Shown here in pieces: positions 16,587 to 25,279 of a stretch of DNA of 64,000 bases. Both the position numbers and the translations under genes were made by a program. Under the pieces are notes generated by a model, which worked only from the letters and a program-made list of their open reading frames with translations, was not told the origin of the DNA and searched no databases. The first letter of the stretch is position 1, and the number at the start of each line of letters is the position of its first letter. The stretch comes from Mesobacterium_A hydrothermale (GTDB taxonomy: Bacteria; Pseudomonadota; Alphaproteobacteria; Rhodobacterales; Rhodobacteraceae): assembly GCF_035818635.1 (NCBI RefSeq), contig NZ_JAYLLH010000005.1:106483-170482 (forward strand), read 5' to 3'.

Positions 16587-17927
16587 GTGGCAGACAGGTT
16601 TTTCGGGACAGACGGCGTCAGGGGCATGGCCAACAGCTATCCGATGACGGCGGACATCGCGTTGCGGCTGGGGGCGGCGGCGGGCCGCTATTTCCGGCAA
16701 GACAAGAATGACCATCGTGTCGTTATCGGCAAGGACACCCGGCTGTCGGGGTACATGATCGAAAACGCGCTGACCGCGGGGTTTACGTCTTCGGGGATGA
16801 ACGTGTTTCTGTTGGGGCCGGTGCCGACGCCTGCGATCGGCTATCTGACACACAGCCTGCGCGCAGACGTGGGCGTGATGATTTCGGCCAGCCACAACCC
16901 GGCCACGGACAACGGGATCAAGTTCTTCGGCCCCGATGGTTTCAAACTGTCAGACGAGGCAGAGCGCGAGATCGAACGCCTGCTGAACACCGGTGTGACC
17001 CCCGCACGGCCTGGCAATATTGGCCGCGCCCGCCGGTTCGAGGACGCCCGGGGCCGCTATGTCGAATACGCCAAGACCACCTTTCCGCGCCGCAAGCGGC
17101 TGGATGGTCTGCGGGTTGTGGTGGATTGCGCCAACGGTGCCGCCTATCGCACGGCACCTGCCGTGCTTTGGGAACTGGGCGCCGAGGTGATCCCGGTAGG
17201 GGTTGAACCCAATGGCCTGAACATCAACGCGGAATGCGGCTCGACCCACCCTGAAACCGCCGCGCGCAAGGTGCGCGACACCCGCGCCGACCTGGGGATC
17301 TGCCTGGACGGCGATGCCGACCGGCTGATTTTGATCGACGAAAAGGGCCATGTGGCCGACGGCGACCAGATCATGGGCCTGATCGCGACCCGCTGGGCGC
17401 AGGAAGGCCGATTGGCCGGGGGGGCCGTGGCCGCCACGGTGATGTCGAACCTGGGCTTGGAACGGCACCTGGAACGCTTTGGGATCGGGCTGGAGCGGAC
17501 CTCTGTCGGTGACCGCTACGTTGTCGAGCGGATGCGGGAGAAAGGCTTGAACCTGGGGGGGGAACAGTCGGGCCATATCGTTCTGACCGATTACGCCACC
17601 ACCGGTGACGGGCTGATCGCGGCGCTGCAGTTCCTGGCGACGATGGTCGAAACCGGCCAGAAGGCCAGCAAGCTGGCGCGCGTGTTCGCCCCGGTGCCGC
17701 AAAAGCTGATCAATCTGCGCTATGCTGCGGGCAAGGCTCCGCTGGACGCCGACGCGGTACAAGAGGCGATCAGGGCCGGTGAACAGCGGCTGGGCACGGG
17801 CGGGCGCCTGCTGATCCGCAAATCAGGCACCGAACCGCTGATCCGGGTCATGGGCGAAGCGGGCGATACCGCGCTGCTGGAAGATGTGCTCAACAGCATC
17901 GTCGCCGCCGTGAAGGCCGAAAGCTGA
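16587..17927 (+). CDS. glmM: phosphoglucosamine mutase
   Basis: A 446-residue cytoplasmic enzyme converting glucosamine-6-phosphate to glucosamine-1-phosphate for UDP-GlcNAc, peptidoglycan and LPS. Visible are the N-terminal FFGTDGVRG, the phosphoserine loop MISASHNPATDNGIKFFG (Ser at about residue 100), the metal-binding loop LDGDADRLILID and the C-terminal phosphate-binding loop IRKSGTEPLIRVM. The start is a GTG at 16587, giving the standard family N-terminus; the Shine-Dalgarno is weak. The length matches the family. Confidence 0.98.
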   Translation: MADRFFGTDGVRGMANSYPMTADIALRLGAAAGRYFRQDKNDHRVVIGKDTRLSGYMIENALTAGFTSSGMNVFLLGPVPTPAIGYLTHSLRADVGVMISASHNPATDNGIKFFGPDGFKLSDEAEREIERLLNTGVTPARPGNIGRARRFEDARGRYVEYAKTTFPRRKRLDGLRVVVDCANGAAYRTAPAVLWELGAEVIPVGVEPNGLNINAECGSTHPETAARKVRDTRADLGICLDGDADRLILIDEKGHVADGDQIMGLIATRWAQEGRLAGGAVAATVMSNLGLERHLERFGIGLERTSVGDRYVVERMREKGLNLGGEQSGHIVLTDYATTGDGLIAALQFLATMVETGQKASKLARVFAPVPQKLINLRYAAGKAPLDADAVQEAIRAGEQRLGTGGRLLIRKSGTEPLIRVMGEAGDTALLEDVLNSIVAAVKAES

Positions 17928-18161
17928 GCTGCCGACTGGGCGGGATTCGGCCCGCGCGTGTCGCGCCGCTTGGAAAACGACCGTGGGCAGAATGCCTGTT
18001 TTGGTGGCGTTTTGAGAACAACCAGAGTCCGTCTGCCGGTGCGCCTGTTGTAATATGCAAAAACCTGCCGCAATACAGGGCGGGACTATTGGACAGTCGC
18101 CCCAGCATTTGGCCTGTGACCTGCGGGGCTGACCGGAAGCGGTGGCAAAAGGAAATTTTTA

Positions 18162-19049
18162 ATGAACAAAGTGACTAAAGCGGTCTTTCCGGTGGCAGGG
18201 CTTGGCACGCGCTTTCTGCCCGCAACGAAATCCGTTCCGAAGGAAATCATGACGCTGGTGGACCGTCCGCTGGTGCAATACGCGATTGACGAGGCCCGCG
18301 CCGCGGGGATCAAGGAATTCATTTTCGTGACCTCTCGCGGCAAGGGCGCGCTGGAAGATTATTTCGATCACGCGCCGCAACTGGAACAATCGCTGGCCGA
18401 CAGCGGCAAGGACGACCTGCTGGAAATCCTGCGCTCGACCAACATGGATTCGGGTGAGGTCGCCTATATCCGTCAGCACCGCGCGCTTGGGCTTGGCCAC
18501 GCGGTCTGGTGCGCCCGCCGCCTGATCGGCGATGAGCCTTTTGCCGTCATGCTGCCCGACGACGTGATTTCGGGCGACACGCCCTGCCTGCAGCAGATGG
18601 TCGAAGCGTATGAGGAAACCGGCGGCAACATGGTGGCCGCGATGGAAGTGCCGATTGAAAAGGCCAGCGCCTATGGTATGCTTGACGTCAAGGACGACAT
18701 GGGCTCGCTGGTGTCGGTCAAGGGCATGGTCGAAAAACCCAAGGCCGGCACCGCACCGTCGAACCTGGCCGTGATCGGGCGCTACATCCTGTCGCCCAAG
18801 GTTCTGGACAGCCTGAACGCGATGGAAACCGGCGCGGGCGGCGAGATCCAACTGACCGACGCGATTGCCCAGCAGATCGACGGCGAGGGCGTGTATGGCT
18901 ATCGCTTCCGCGGTGAGCGGTTCGACTGCGGGTCGAAGTCGGGCTTCCTGCAGGCAACCGTGTCCTTCGCGCTGGCGCGTGACGACCTGAAGACCGAACT
19001 GTCGGCTTTCCTGCACGACATCGTTTCGGCGGAAAAAGCCGCGCAGTGA
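18162..19049 (+). CDS. galU: UTP--glucose-1-phosphate uridylyltransferase
   Basis: A 295-residue nucleotidyltransferase making UDP-glucose from UTP and glucose-1-phosphate. Motifs: VFPVAGLGTRFLPATKSVPKE near the N-terminus, the HRALGLGHAVWCAR loop, and MLPDDVISGDTPCLQQM. FDCGSKSGFLQATVSFAL near the C-terminus is typical of GalU. It is preceded by a 234-bp spacer after glmM, so it probably has its own promoter, and it is followed by a strong terminator. Confidence 0.97.
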   Translation: MNKVTKAVFPVAGLGTRFLPATKSVPKEIMTLVDRPLVQYAIDEARAAGIKEFIFVTSRGKGALEDYFDHAPQLEQSLADSGKDDLLEILRSTNMDSGEVAYIRQHRALGLGHAVWCARRLIGDEPFAVMLPDDVISGDTPCLQQMVEAYEETGGNMVAAMEVPIEKASAYGMLDVKDDMGSLVSVKGMVEKPKAGTAPSNLAVIGRYILSPKVLDSLNAMETGAGGEIQLTDAIAQQIDGEGVYGYRFRGERFDCGSKSGFLQATVSFALARDDLKTELSAFLHDIVSAEKAAQ

Positions 19050-19069
19050 TCTGGCGTGACGCGAACAGG

Positions 19070-19096
19070 AAAGCCGGGGCCGTGACCCCGGCTTTT
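19070..19096 (+). terminator. rho-independent terminator of galU
   Basis: AAAGCCGGGG (19070-19079), a 6-nt loop and CCCCGGCTTTT (19086-19096) form a 10-bp stem followed by a T-rich tail. The flanking A and T runs mean it may also serve the converging moaD-like gene. Confidence 0.9.
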
Positions 19097-19100
19097 CTTG

Positions 19101-19346
19101 TCAGCCGCCGCGCAGGCGCTGCATCAGGTAAATTTCGTTTTCCGGCCCGATGGCGTGGTGACGCGACGGCTTCATTTCTCCGTCCACGGTCACGGAAACC
19201 CCGGCCTCTATCAGCGGGCCAAGGCCTGGATGCGCCACGACCAGCGCATCCAGCATTTCGCCGATGGTCGTTGCCTCGACCTCGACGGTTTCTGCGCCGT
19301 CGGTCAGACGGCGCAGACCGGACCACAGGTGGACCGTGACGCTCAC
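19101..19346 (-). CDS. MoaD/ThiS-family sulfur-carrier-like small protein
   Basis: An 81-residue beta-grasp protein beginning SVTVHLWSGLRRLTDG and ending in the double-glycine tail MQRLRGG used by MoaD/ThiS carriers for adenylation and thiocarboxylation. The start is GTG at 19346, overlapping the stop of the upstream molybdopterin-binding subunit by 4 bp (GTGA). It is therefore translationally coupled as the fourth and last gene of the molybdenum hydroxylase operon. No MoaE is visible nearby. It may supply sulfur for the Mo-cofactor of this enzyme or act on another target. Confidence 0.85.
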   Translation of the reverse strand: MSVTVHLWSGLRRLTDGAETVEVEATTIGEMLDALVVAHPGLGPLIEAGVSVTVDGEMKPSRHHAIGPENEIYLMQRLRGG

Positions 19347-21583
19347 CCCAGCGCCTTGATCGCCGCCAGCACGCTGGGCGGGTTCATCGGCAACGATCGC
19401 AGCCGCGCGCCGGTGGCCGCGTGGATTGCATTGGCAATGGCGGGCAGGGGCGGAGTGATGCCGGTTTCACCGACACCGCGCACGCCATAGGGATGGCCGG
19501 GGTTCGGCACCTCGACGATCACCGTGTCGATCATCGGCAGGTCCGAGGCGACCGGCACGCGGTAATCCAGGAACACCGGGTTCTGCAGCCGGCCGTCGTC
19601 GCCGTAGATGTAGCCTTCGTTCAGGGCCCATCCGATGCCCTGCGCGGCACCGCCCTGGTACTGGCCTTCGACATAGGACGGGTGGATCGCCCGGCCCGCG
19701 TCCTGCACGACAAGATAGCGCAGGATCGTGGTGCGCCCGGTTTCGGGATCGACCTCGACATCCACCACATGCGCGCCAAAGGACGCGCCAACGCCATCGG
19801 GGACCGATTCATGGTGGCCCGCGATCGGGCCGCCGGTGCTGCTCATCTTGGCGGCGATTTCCTTGATCGTCATCGGCGGGAATTTCCCGGCGTTGGGGCC
19901 AGCGGGCTGGGCCGCGCCATCGACCCATTCGACCGCTTCGGCGTCGATCCCCCATTCGGCGGCGGCGCGACGGCACATTTCCGTGATCGCCTGGCGCGCG
20001 GCGATCACCGCCGCCTTGCCGCTGGCAAAGGTGGCCCGGCTGCCGTGGGTCGGTTCGTTGACCCCCAGCGCGCCGGTTTCCACCACGTTCACCCGCACGT
20101 CGTCATAGGCAATGCCCAGGGTTTCCGCCGTCATCAACGCGATCGAGGCGCGCAAGCCGCCGATATCGGGTGTGCCGATCGACACCTGCGCGGTGCCGTC
20201 TTCGGAAATCGCCATCGACACCGAGGTGTCGCCGCCGTGGTTGAACCAGAAGCCCGACGCGACTCCGCGCCCCTGGTTGGGTCCAAGCGGCGCCTGCAGG
20301 TTGGGGTGGGCTTTCATCGCTTCCAGCACCTCGACCAGACCGATCGAACCGAATTTCGGCCCATAGCTGGACTGGTCTCCATCGCGCACGGCGTTCTTCA
20401 GCCGGGTGTCAATGGGGTCAAGGTTCAGTTCCTTGCACATCTCGTCAACAAGGCTTTCGACGGCATAGGCCGCCATCGGCGAGCCCGGGGCCCGGTAGGC
20501 CGCGGCGCGCGGGCGGTTGGCCAGCACGTCGAACCCTTCGTGATGCAGCGCGGGCACCTTGTAGGCGGCAAAGGCGCAATAGAGCGCCATATCGACCGGC
20601 GCACCGGGGAACGCCCCGCCCTGCATCCGGAACACCACCTTGCCGGCGGTCATGGTGCCGTCTTTCTTCATCCCGATCTTGACGTCCATCGACGCCGACG
20701 CGGTCGGCCCGGTGGCGCGCAGCACTTCGGCCCGACTCATCACCACCTTGACCGGACGGCCGCCCGCCTTGCGCGACAACGCCAGCGACAGGGGTTCCAT
20801 GAAGATCGTGGTCTTGCCGCCGAAGCCGCCGCCGATCTCGGACGGGGTGACGCGCAGTTGCGCCGGGTCAAGGCCCAGAACGTCGGTGCACATCTTGCGG
20901 ATGTACCAGTGGCCCTGGGTGCAGACCCACATTTCGCCTTTGCCGTCGCTGCCCAACTGACCCAGGCAGGCATGGGGTTCGATATAGCCCTGGTGCGTTG
21001 CCTCGGTCTTGTAGGTCTTTTCCATGACCAGGTCGGCCGCGGCAAAGCCTGCGTCCAGATCGCCATGGCCGAATTCCATGTAGCGCACGACGTTCGGCGG
21101 CATGCCTTCGGGCACGGTCGCATCGGCGGCGCCGGCGCGGATCACCGGGGCGTCGGGCTTGATCGCCTCGTCCACGTCGGTGACATGGGGCAGGATTTCA
21201 TACTCGACCTCGACCAGCCGGGCGGCATCCTGCGCGATCAGGGCGGATATCGCGGCAACTGCCGCCACCGCGTGCCCGTCATACAGCGCGCGTTCCCCGG
21301 CCATGGTGTTTTCCTGCATGTTCCAGGCTTCGCCGGTCAGGCCCTCCGGGAAATCGGCGCGGGTGATCACGGCCTTGACGCCGGGCAGGGCCTCGGCCTT
21401 CGAAGTGTCGATGCGCACGATTCGGGCATGGGCATGGGGGCTGCGCACGACGGCGGCCCAGAGCATGCCGGGGGCCGCGATATCGGCTCCGTACCGGGCA
21501 CGGCCGGTGACTTTGTCCAGACCGTCGGGACGGTCGGGACGGGTGCCGACCAGGCGGAATTCCTTGTATTCGTCCTTGGCCAT
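19343..21583 (-). CDS. xanthine dehydrogenase-family molybdopterin-binding (large) subunit
   Basis: About 746 residues. Family features are VTGRARYGADIAAPGMLWAAVVRSPHAHARI near the start (aldehyde oxidase/XDH a/b hammerhead), the GGGFGGK loop in TPSEIGGGFGGKTTIFME, YRAPGSPMAAYAVESLVDE, and the C-terminal GVRGVGETGITPPLPAIANAI containing the general-base glutamate region. The enzyme hydroxylates or oxidises an unknown substrate with an Mo-molybdopterin cofactor. A GTG at 21586 (GTGA overlap) or the ATG at 21583 (TGATG overlap) can start it. It is encoded between the 2Fe-2S subunit and the MoaD-like gene. Confidence 0.92.
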   Translation of the reverse strand: MAKDEYKEFRLVGTRPDRPDGLDKVTGRARYGADIAAPGMLWAAVVRSPHAHARIVRIDTSKAEALPGVKAVITRADFPEGLTGEAWNMQENTMAGERALYDGHAVAAVAAISALIAQDAARLVEVEYEILPHVTDVDEAIKPDAPVIRAGAADATVPEGMPPNVVRYMEFGHGDLDAGFAAADLVMEKTYKTEATHQGYIEPHACLGQLGSDGKGEMWVCTQGHWYIRKMCTDVLGLDPAQLRVTPSEIGGGFGGKTTIFMEPLSLALSRKAGGRPVKVVMSRAEVLRATGPTASASMDVKIGMKKDGTMTAGKVVFRMQGGAFPGAPVDMALYCAFAAYKVPALHHEGFDVLANRPRAAAYRAPGSPMAAYAVESLVDEMCKELNLDPIDTRLKNAVRDGDQSSYGPKFGSIGLVEVLEAMKAHPNLQAPLGPNQGRGVASGFWFNHGGDTSVSMAISEDGTAQVSIGTPDIGGLRASIALMTAETLGIAYDDVRVNVVETGALGVNEPTHGSRATFASGKAAVIAARQAITEMCRRAAAEWGIDAEAVEWVDGAAQPAGPNAGKFPPMTIKEIAAKMSSTGGPIAGHHESVPDGVGASFGAHVVDVEVDPETGRTTILRYLVVQDAGRAIHPSYVEGQYQGGAAQGIGWALNEGYIYGDDGRLQNPVFLDYRVPVASDLPMIDTVIVEVPNPGHPYGVRGVGETGITPPLPAIANAIHAATGARLRSLPMNPPSVLAAIKALG

Positions 21584-22065
21584 CACGCAGCCTCCCCACG
21601 CAGTTCCGCGGCCGCGTCCAGCACGGCGCGCACGATCTTGTCATAGCCGGTGCAGCGGCACAGGTTCCCCGCCAGCCAATACCGGACTTCCTCTTCGGTT
21701 GGGTCGGGGTTCTGGTCGAGCAGCGCCTTGGACGCCACGAGGAACCCCGGGGTGCAGAACCCGCATTGCAGCGCGGCATGTTCCACGAACTTGCGTTGCA
21801 GCGGGTGCAGGTCGTTGCCCTTGGCCATGCCTTCGATGGTGTCGACGGTCTTGCCTTCGGCCTCGACCCCCAGGACCAGGCAGGAACTGACCAGGACACC
21901 GTCCAGCATCACCGAACAGGCCCCGCAATCGCCGGTGCCACAGCCTTCCTTCGAGCCGGTCATCCCCAGCTTGTCGCGCAGGCAGTCCAGCAGGGTTTCG
22001 CGCGGGTCGGTCAGGAATTCGACCGTATCGCCGTTGACGGTGGTGGTCACATGAACCTTGCTCAT
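21583..22065 (-). CDS. XDH-family (2Fe-2S)-binding small subunit
   Basis: A 160-residue electron-transfer subunit with two iron-sulfur clusters. The plant-ferredoxin-like cysteines lie in KEGCGTGDCGACSVMLDG and VSSC, and the C-terminal helical cluster motifs are CGFCTPGF and NLCRCTGYDKI. The ATG at 22065 overlaps the stop of the FAD subunit by 4 bp (ATGA). It passes electrons from the Mo site to the FAD subunit. Gene order FAD, 2Fe-2S, Mo subunit is the order of CO-dehydrogenase-like and 4-hydroxybenzoyl-CoA-reductase-like enzymes. Confidence 0.95.
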   Translation of the reverse strand: MSKVHVTTTVNGDTVEFLTDPRETLLDCLRDKLGMTGSKEGCGTGDCGACSVMLDGVLVSSCLVLGVEAEGKTVDTIEGMAKGNDLHPLQRKFVEHAALQCGFCTPGFLVASKALLDQNPDPTEEEVRYWLAGNLCRCTGYDKIVRAVLDAAAELRGEAA

Positions 22066-22928
22066 TTCGCGGCTCCTTTCGCGCGGTCATAGGCGATGCG
22101 GGCGGCGCGGCGGGCGAGGACCCCGGCCACCTCGGTGCGGAACGCCACGGTGCCGCGCTTGTCGTCGATGGGGTTGCAGGCGGCCTCGGCCGCCTTGGTC
22201 AGGGCGGCCAGCGCGGCATCGTCCAGCGATGTGCCGATGATCGCCGCCGCCGCGTCGGGCGCCAGCCGCACGGTGGGGGCGACGGCCCCCAGCGCCACGC
22301 GCGCTTCGGTGATCGTATCGCCGTCCAGTCGCAGGTTCACGGCGCAGCCCACAACGGCGATGTCCATTTCCGTCCGCGGGATGAACCGCAGGTAGGCATC
22401 GCCGCCGTTTGCGCCGCGCGGCGGCAGCGTGATGGCCGAGATCACCTCGCCCGGTTGCAGCGCCGTCTTGCCGGGGCCGGTCGGCACGTCTTCGACCGCC
22501 AGTTCCCGGTCGCCGTCCGGTCCGGTGATGGCAACGGTCGCACCCGCGGCGACAAGGCCCGGGACCGAATCCGCCGCAGGGCTGCCGTTGCACAGGTTGC
22601 CGGTCAGCGTCGCGCGGCCCTGCACCTGGGTCGAACCGACGAGTTCCATGCCCTCGACCACGCCGGGCCAGTCGGCGATCAGTGCGTCATGGGCACCCAG
22701 TCGCGCGCCCGAGACCGCCACGCCGATCTTCCAGCCGCCATCGTCCGTGCGGGTGATGTCCATCACGCCGGGGATGTGTTTCAGGTCGATCAGGTCGTCG
22801 GGCGTCACCATGCCCGCGCGCAGTTGCACCAGAACGTCGGTGCCACCTGCAAGGAACCGGGTGATCCCCCCGGCACCGGCAGCGATTTCGGCCGCTTCGG
22901 TAAATGTCGATGGTGTATGATAGCGCAT
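22062..22928 (-). CDS. XDH-family FAD-binding (medium) subunit
   Basis: A 288-residue FAD_binding_5 and CO-dehydrogenase flavoprotein C-terminal protein. FAD contacts are seen in FLAGGTDVLVQLRAGM and the TLTGNLCNGSPAADSVP loop. The start ATG at 22928 is preceded by AAGGAGGCGGA; an upstream in-frame start at 22955 is less likely. It is the first gene of the four-gene operon and is divergent from the ABC transporter operon, so the 290-bp gap between them probably carries both promoters. Confidence 0.93.
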   Translation of the reverse strand: MRYHTPSTFTEAAEIAAGAGGITRFLAGGTDVLVQLRAGMVTPDDLIDLKHIPGVMDITRTDDGGWKIGVAVSGARLGAHDALIADWPGVVEGMELVGSTQVQGRATLTGNLCNGSPAADSVPGLVAAGATVAITGPDGDRELAVEDVPTGPGKTALQPGEVISAITLPPRGANGGDAYLRFIPRTEMDIAVVGCAVNLRLDGDTITEARVALGAVAPTVRLAPDAAAAIIGTSLDDAALAALTKAAEAACNPIDDKRGTVAFRTEVAGVLARRAARIAYDRAKGAAK

Positions 22929-23218
22929 TCCGCCTCCTTGCAGTGCGACCTGCAATTGCCGTGTCGGTGGTACGGGTCCTGTCGTCCGGTGACCAAGCGC
23001 GCCCGCAGGGGGCCACCCGACGCCGCAGAAACCGCGTTAACGGCAATCAACCGCAAACTCCCCGCGGGCGCAAGCCTTGCGCCATGATCGCAGGCCTTCC
23101 GCAGGGGCAAATGCCGTTGGGTTCGCCTGTGGTGTCTGCTCTCGCTTTCCGGCACCATTGCGGACATAATCCGGCGAATCACAAGCCGGGCAAATCCGGC
23201 ACTACGACAGAGGAGCGT

Positions 23219-24406
23219 ATGATGAAGAAACTGCTGACCGCCACCGCAGCGATTGCGATGTTCGCAGGGGCTGCACAGGCCGAAGACGTGAAGATCGGGG
23301 TGATCCTGGGCTTTACCGGTCCGATTGAATCGCTGACCCCCGACATGGCCGCCGCCGCCGAAATGGCGATGAAAGAAGTAAGCGACTCGGGCAAGTTCCT
23401 GGGTGGCTCGGCCATCATGCCGGTGCGCGCGGATTCGACCTGTGTGGATTCTGCCGCGGCTTCGGCGGCTGCGGAACGCCTGATCACCGCCGACAAGGTG
23501 TCGGCGATCATGGGTGCGGACTGTTCCGGCGTGACCGGCGCGATCCTGGCCAACGTGGCCGTGCCGAATGGCGTGACGATGATTTCGCCCTCGGCCACCT
23601 CGCCGGGCCTGTCGACTGCCGAAGACAACGGCCTGTTCTTCCGCACGGCGCCGTCCGACGCCCGTCAGGGCCAGGTGCTGGCCGATGTGATGGGCGCGCG
23701 CGGGATCACCGAGGTCGCCGTGACCTACACCAACAACGACTATGGCAAGGGCCTGTCGGACAGCTTCATCGCCGCGTTTGAAGCCGCTGGCGGTACCGTC
23801 ACGATCAACGCCCCGCACGAAGACGGCAAGGCCGACTACTCGGCGGAAATCGGTGCGCTGGCCGCGGCCGGTGGCCAGGTTCTGGCCGTGCTCGGCTATG
23901 CCGACCAGGGCGGCAAGGGCATTATCCAGGCCGCGCTGGACACCGGTGCGTTCGACACGTTCGCTCTGGGTGACGGCATGTATGCCGAGGCCCTGCTGGC
24001 CGATCTGGGCGCCGACATGGAAGGCTCGTTCGGGTCTGTTCCGTGGAGCGAAGGCGCAGGCTCCGACGCTTTTGCCGCGCAGGCCGAGGCCAACGGCGTG
24101 AACGGTTCTGGCCCGTTCACCCGCGAAAGCTATGACGCCGCTGCCCTGCTGGCGATGGCGATGCAGAAAGCCGGCAGCGCGGATCCAGCCACCGTGGCCG
24201 CCAACGTGCTGGACGTGGCCAACGCCCCGGGTGAACAGATCCTGCCGGGCGAGCTGGGCAAGGCGCTGGACATCATCGCCGCGGGTGGCGACGTGGATTA
24301 CGTCGGCGCCACCAATGTCGAACTGATCGGCCCGGGCGAAGCGGCCGGTTCCTATCGTGAATACACGATCACCGGCGGCAAGTTCCAAACCGTTCAGTTC
24401 CGCTGA
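23219..24406 (+). CDS. ABC transporter periplasmic substrate-binding protein (leucine/branched-chain type)
   Basis: A 395-residue protein with signal peptide MMKKLLTATAAIAMFAGAAQA. The mature type I periplasmic-binding fold starts KIGVILGFTGPIESLTPDM and includes MISPSATSPGLS, GITEVAVTYTNNDYGKG and ESYDAAALLAMAM. The start follows AGAGGAGCGT. It captures the substrate for the permease and ATPase genes downstream. The adjacent Mo-hydroxylase operon hints that the substrate may be a compound oxidised by that enzyme rather than an amino acid; this is inference. A strong hairpin separates it from the next gene, which would let the binding protein be made in excess. Confidence 0.93.
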   Translation: MMKKLLTATAAIAMFAGAAQAEDVKIGVILGFTGPIESLTPDMAAAAEMAMKEVSDSGKFLGGSAIMPVRADSTCVDSAAASAAAERLITADKVSAIMGADCSGVTGAILANVAVPNGVTMISPSATSPGLSTAEDNGLFFRTAPSDARQGQVLADVMGARGITEVAVTYTNNDYGKGLSDSFIAAFEAAGGTVTINAPHEDGKADYSAEIGALAAAGGQVLAVLGYADQGGKGIIQAALDTGAFDTFALGDGMYAEALLADLGADMEGSFGSVPWSEGAGSDAFAAQAEANGVNGSGPFTRESYDAAALLAMAMQKAGSADPATVAANVLDVANAPGEQILPGELGKALDIIAAGGDVDYVGATNVELIGPGEAAGSYREYTITGGKFQTVQFR

Positions 24407-24429
24407 TCGCCTGATCTGACGAAAGCCGG

Positions 24430-24455
24430 ACGGCGCGGGGCACCCCCCGCGCCGT
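24430..24455 (+). terminator. hairpin after the substrate-binding protein gene, probable attenuator or mRNA stabiliser
   Basis: ACGGCGCGGGG (24430-24440) and CCCCGCGCCGT (24445-24455) form a perfect 11-bp stem with a 4-nt loop. There is no long T-run, so partial termination or 3'-end protection is likely. Confidence 0.65.
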
Positions 24456-24502
24456 TCCCATAACTAAGACAGGCGCGGGAGGCGCCGTCGGGGGACACAG
24501 CG

Positions 24503-25279
24503 ATGATCAAGGTCGAAAACCTCCACAAGCATTTCGGCGGGTTTCACGCGGTTGACGGGGCCAGCCTCGAAATCGCTCCGGGGTCGATCACCGGGCTGAT
24601 CGGGCCGAACGGCGCGGGCAAGACCACGTTGTTCAACGTGATCGCGGGTGTGCACAGCCCGACCTCTGGCCGTGTCACCATGGCCGGCGAAGACATCACC
24701 GGCCTGCCGCCGCATGAATTGTTCCACAAGGGGTTGCTGCGCACCTTCCAGATCGCGCATGAATTTTCGTCGATGACGGTGCGGGAAAACCTGATGATGG
24801 TGCCCGGTGGCCAGCATGGCGAAACGCTGTGGAACACCTGGTTCGGACGCAAGCGCATCGCGGAGGAGGAACGCGCGCTGCTGGCCAAGGCCGACGAGGT
24901 GCTGGAGTTCCTGACCATCGACCACCTGAAGGACGAAAAGGCGGGCAACCTGTCCGGCGGTCAGAAAAAGCTGCTGGAACTGGGCCGGACCATGATGGTC
25001 GACGCCAAGATCGTGTTCCTGGACGAGGTCGGCGCGGGTGTGAACCGCACCTTGCTGATGACCATCGCCGACGCGATCCTGCGGCTGAACCGCGAACGCA
25101 ATTACACCTTCGTCGTGATCGAACACGACATGGATTTCATCGGCAAGATCTGTGACCCGGTCATCTGCATGGCCGAGGGCAAGGTGCTGGCCGAAGGCAC
25201 GCTGGCCGAGATCAAGGCCAACGAACAGGTGATCGAGGCCTACCTTGGCACCGGGCTGAAGAACAAGGAACCCGCCTGA
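24503..25279 (+). CDS. ABC transporter ATP-binding protein (LivG type)
   Basis: A 258-residue ATPase with Walker A GLIGPNGAGKTTLFN at about residues 32-46, the signature NLSGGQKKLLELG at about 151, and Walker B IVFLDEV at about 171. The usual LDEP is LDEV here, an uncommon change just after the catalytic Glu. LivG features such as the Q-loop region FQIAHEFSSMTVRENL are present. It energises import together with the LivF-type ATPase encoded 1.1 kb downstream. The stop overlaps the next start as TGATG. Confidence 0.93.
   Translation: MIKVENLHKHFGGFHAVDGASLEIAPGSITGLIGPNGAGKTTLFNVIAGVHSPTSGRVTMAGEDITGLPPHELFHKGLLRTFQIAHEFSSMTVRENLMMVPGGQHGETLWNTWFGRKRIAEEERALLAKADEVLEFLTIDHLKDEKAGNLSGGQKKLLELGRTMMVDAKIVFLDEVGAGVNRTLLMTIADAILRLNRERNYTFVVIEHDMDFIGKICDPVICMAEGKVLAEGTLAEIKANEQVIEAYLGTGLKNKEPA

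Noticed and set aside
19421..21646. 741-codon plus-strand open frame
   Set aside because: Antisense to the molybdopterin-binding subunit, whose motifs are clear.
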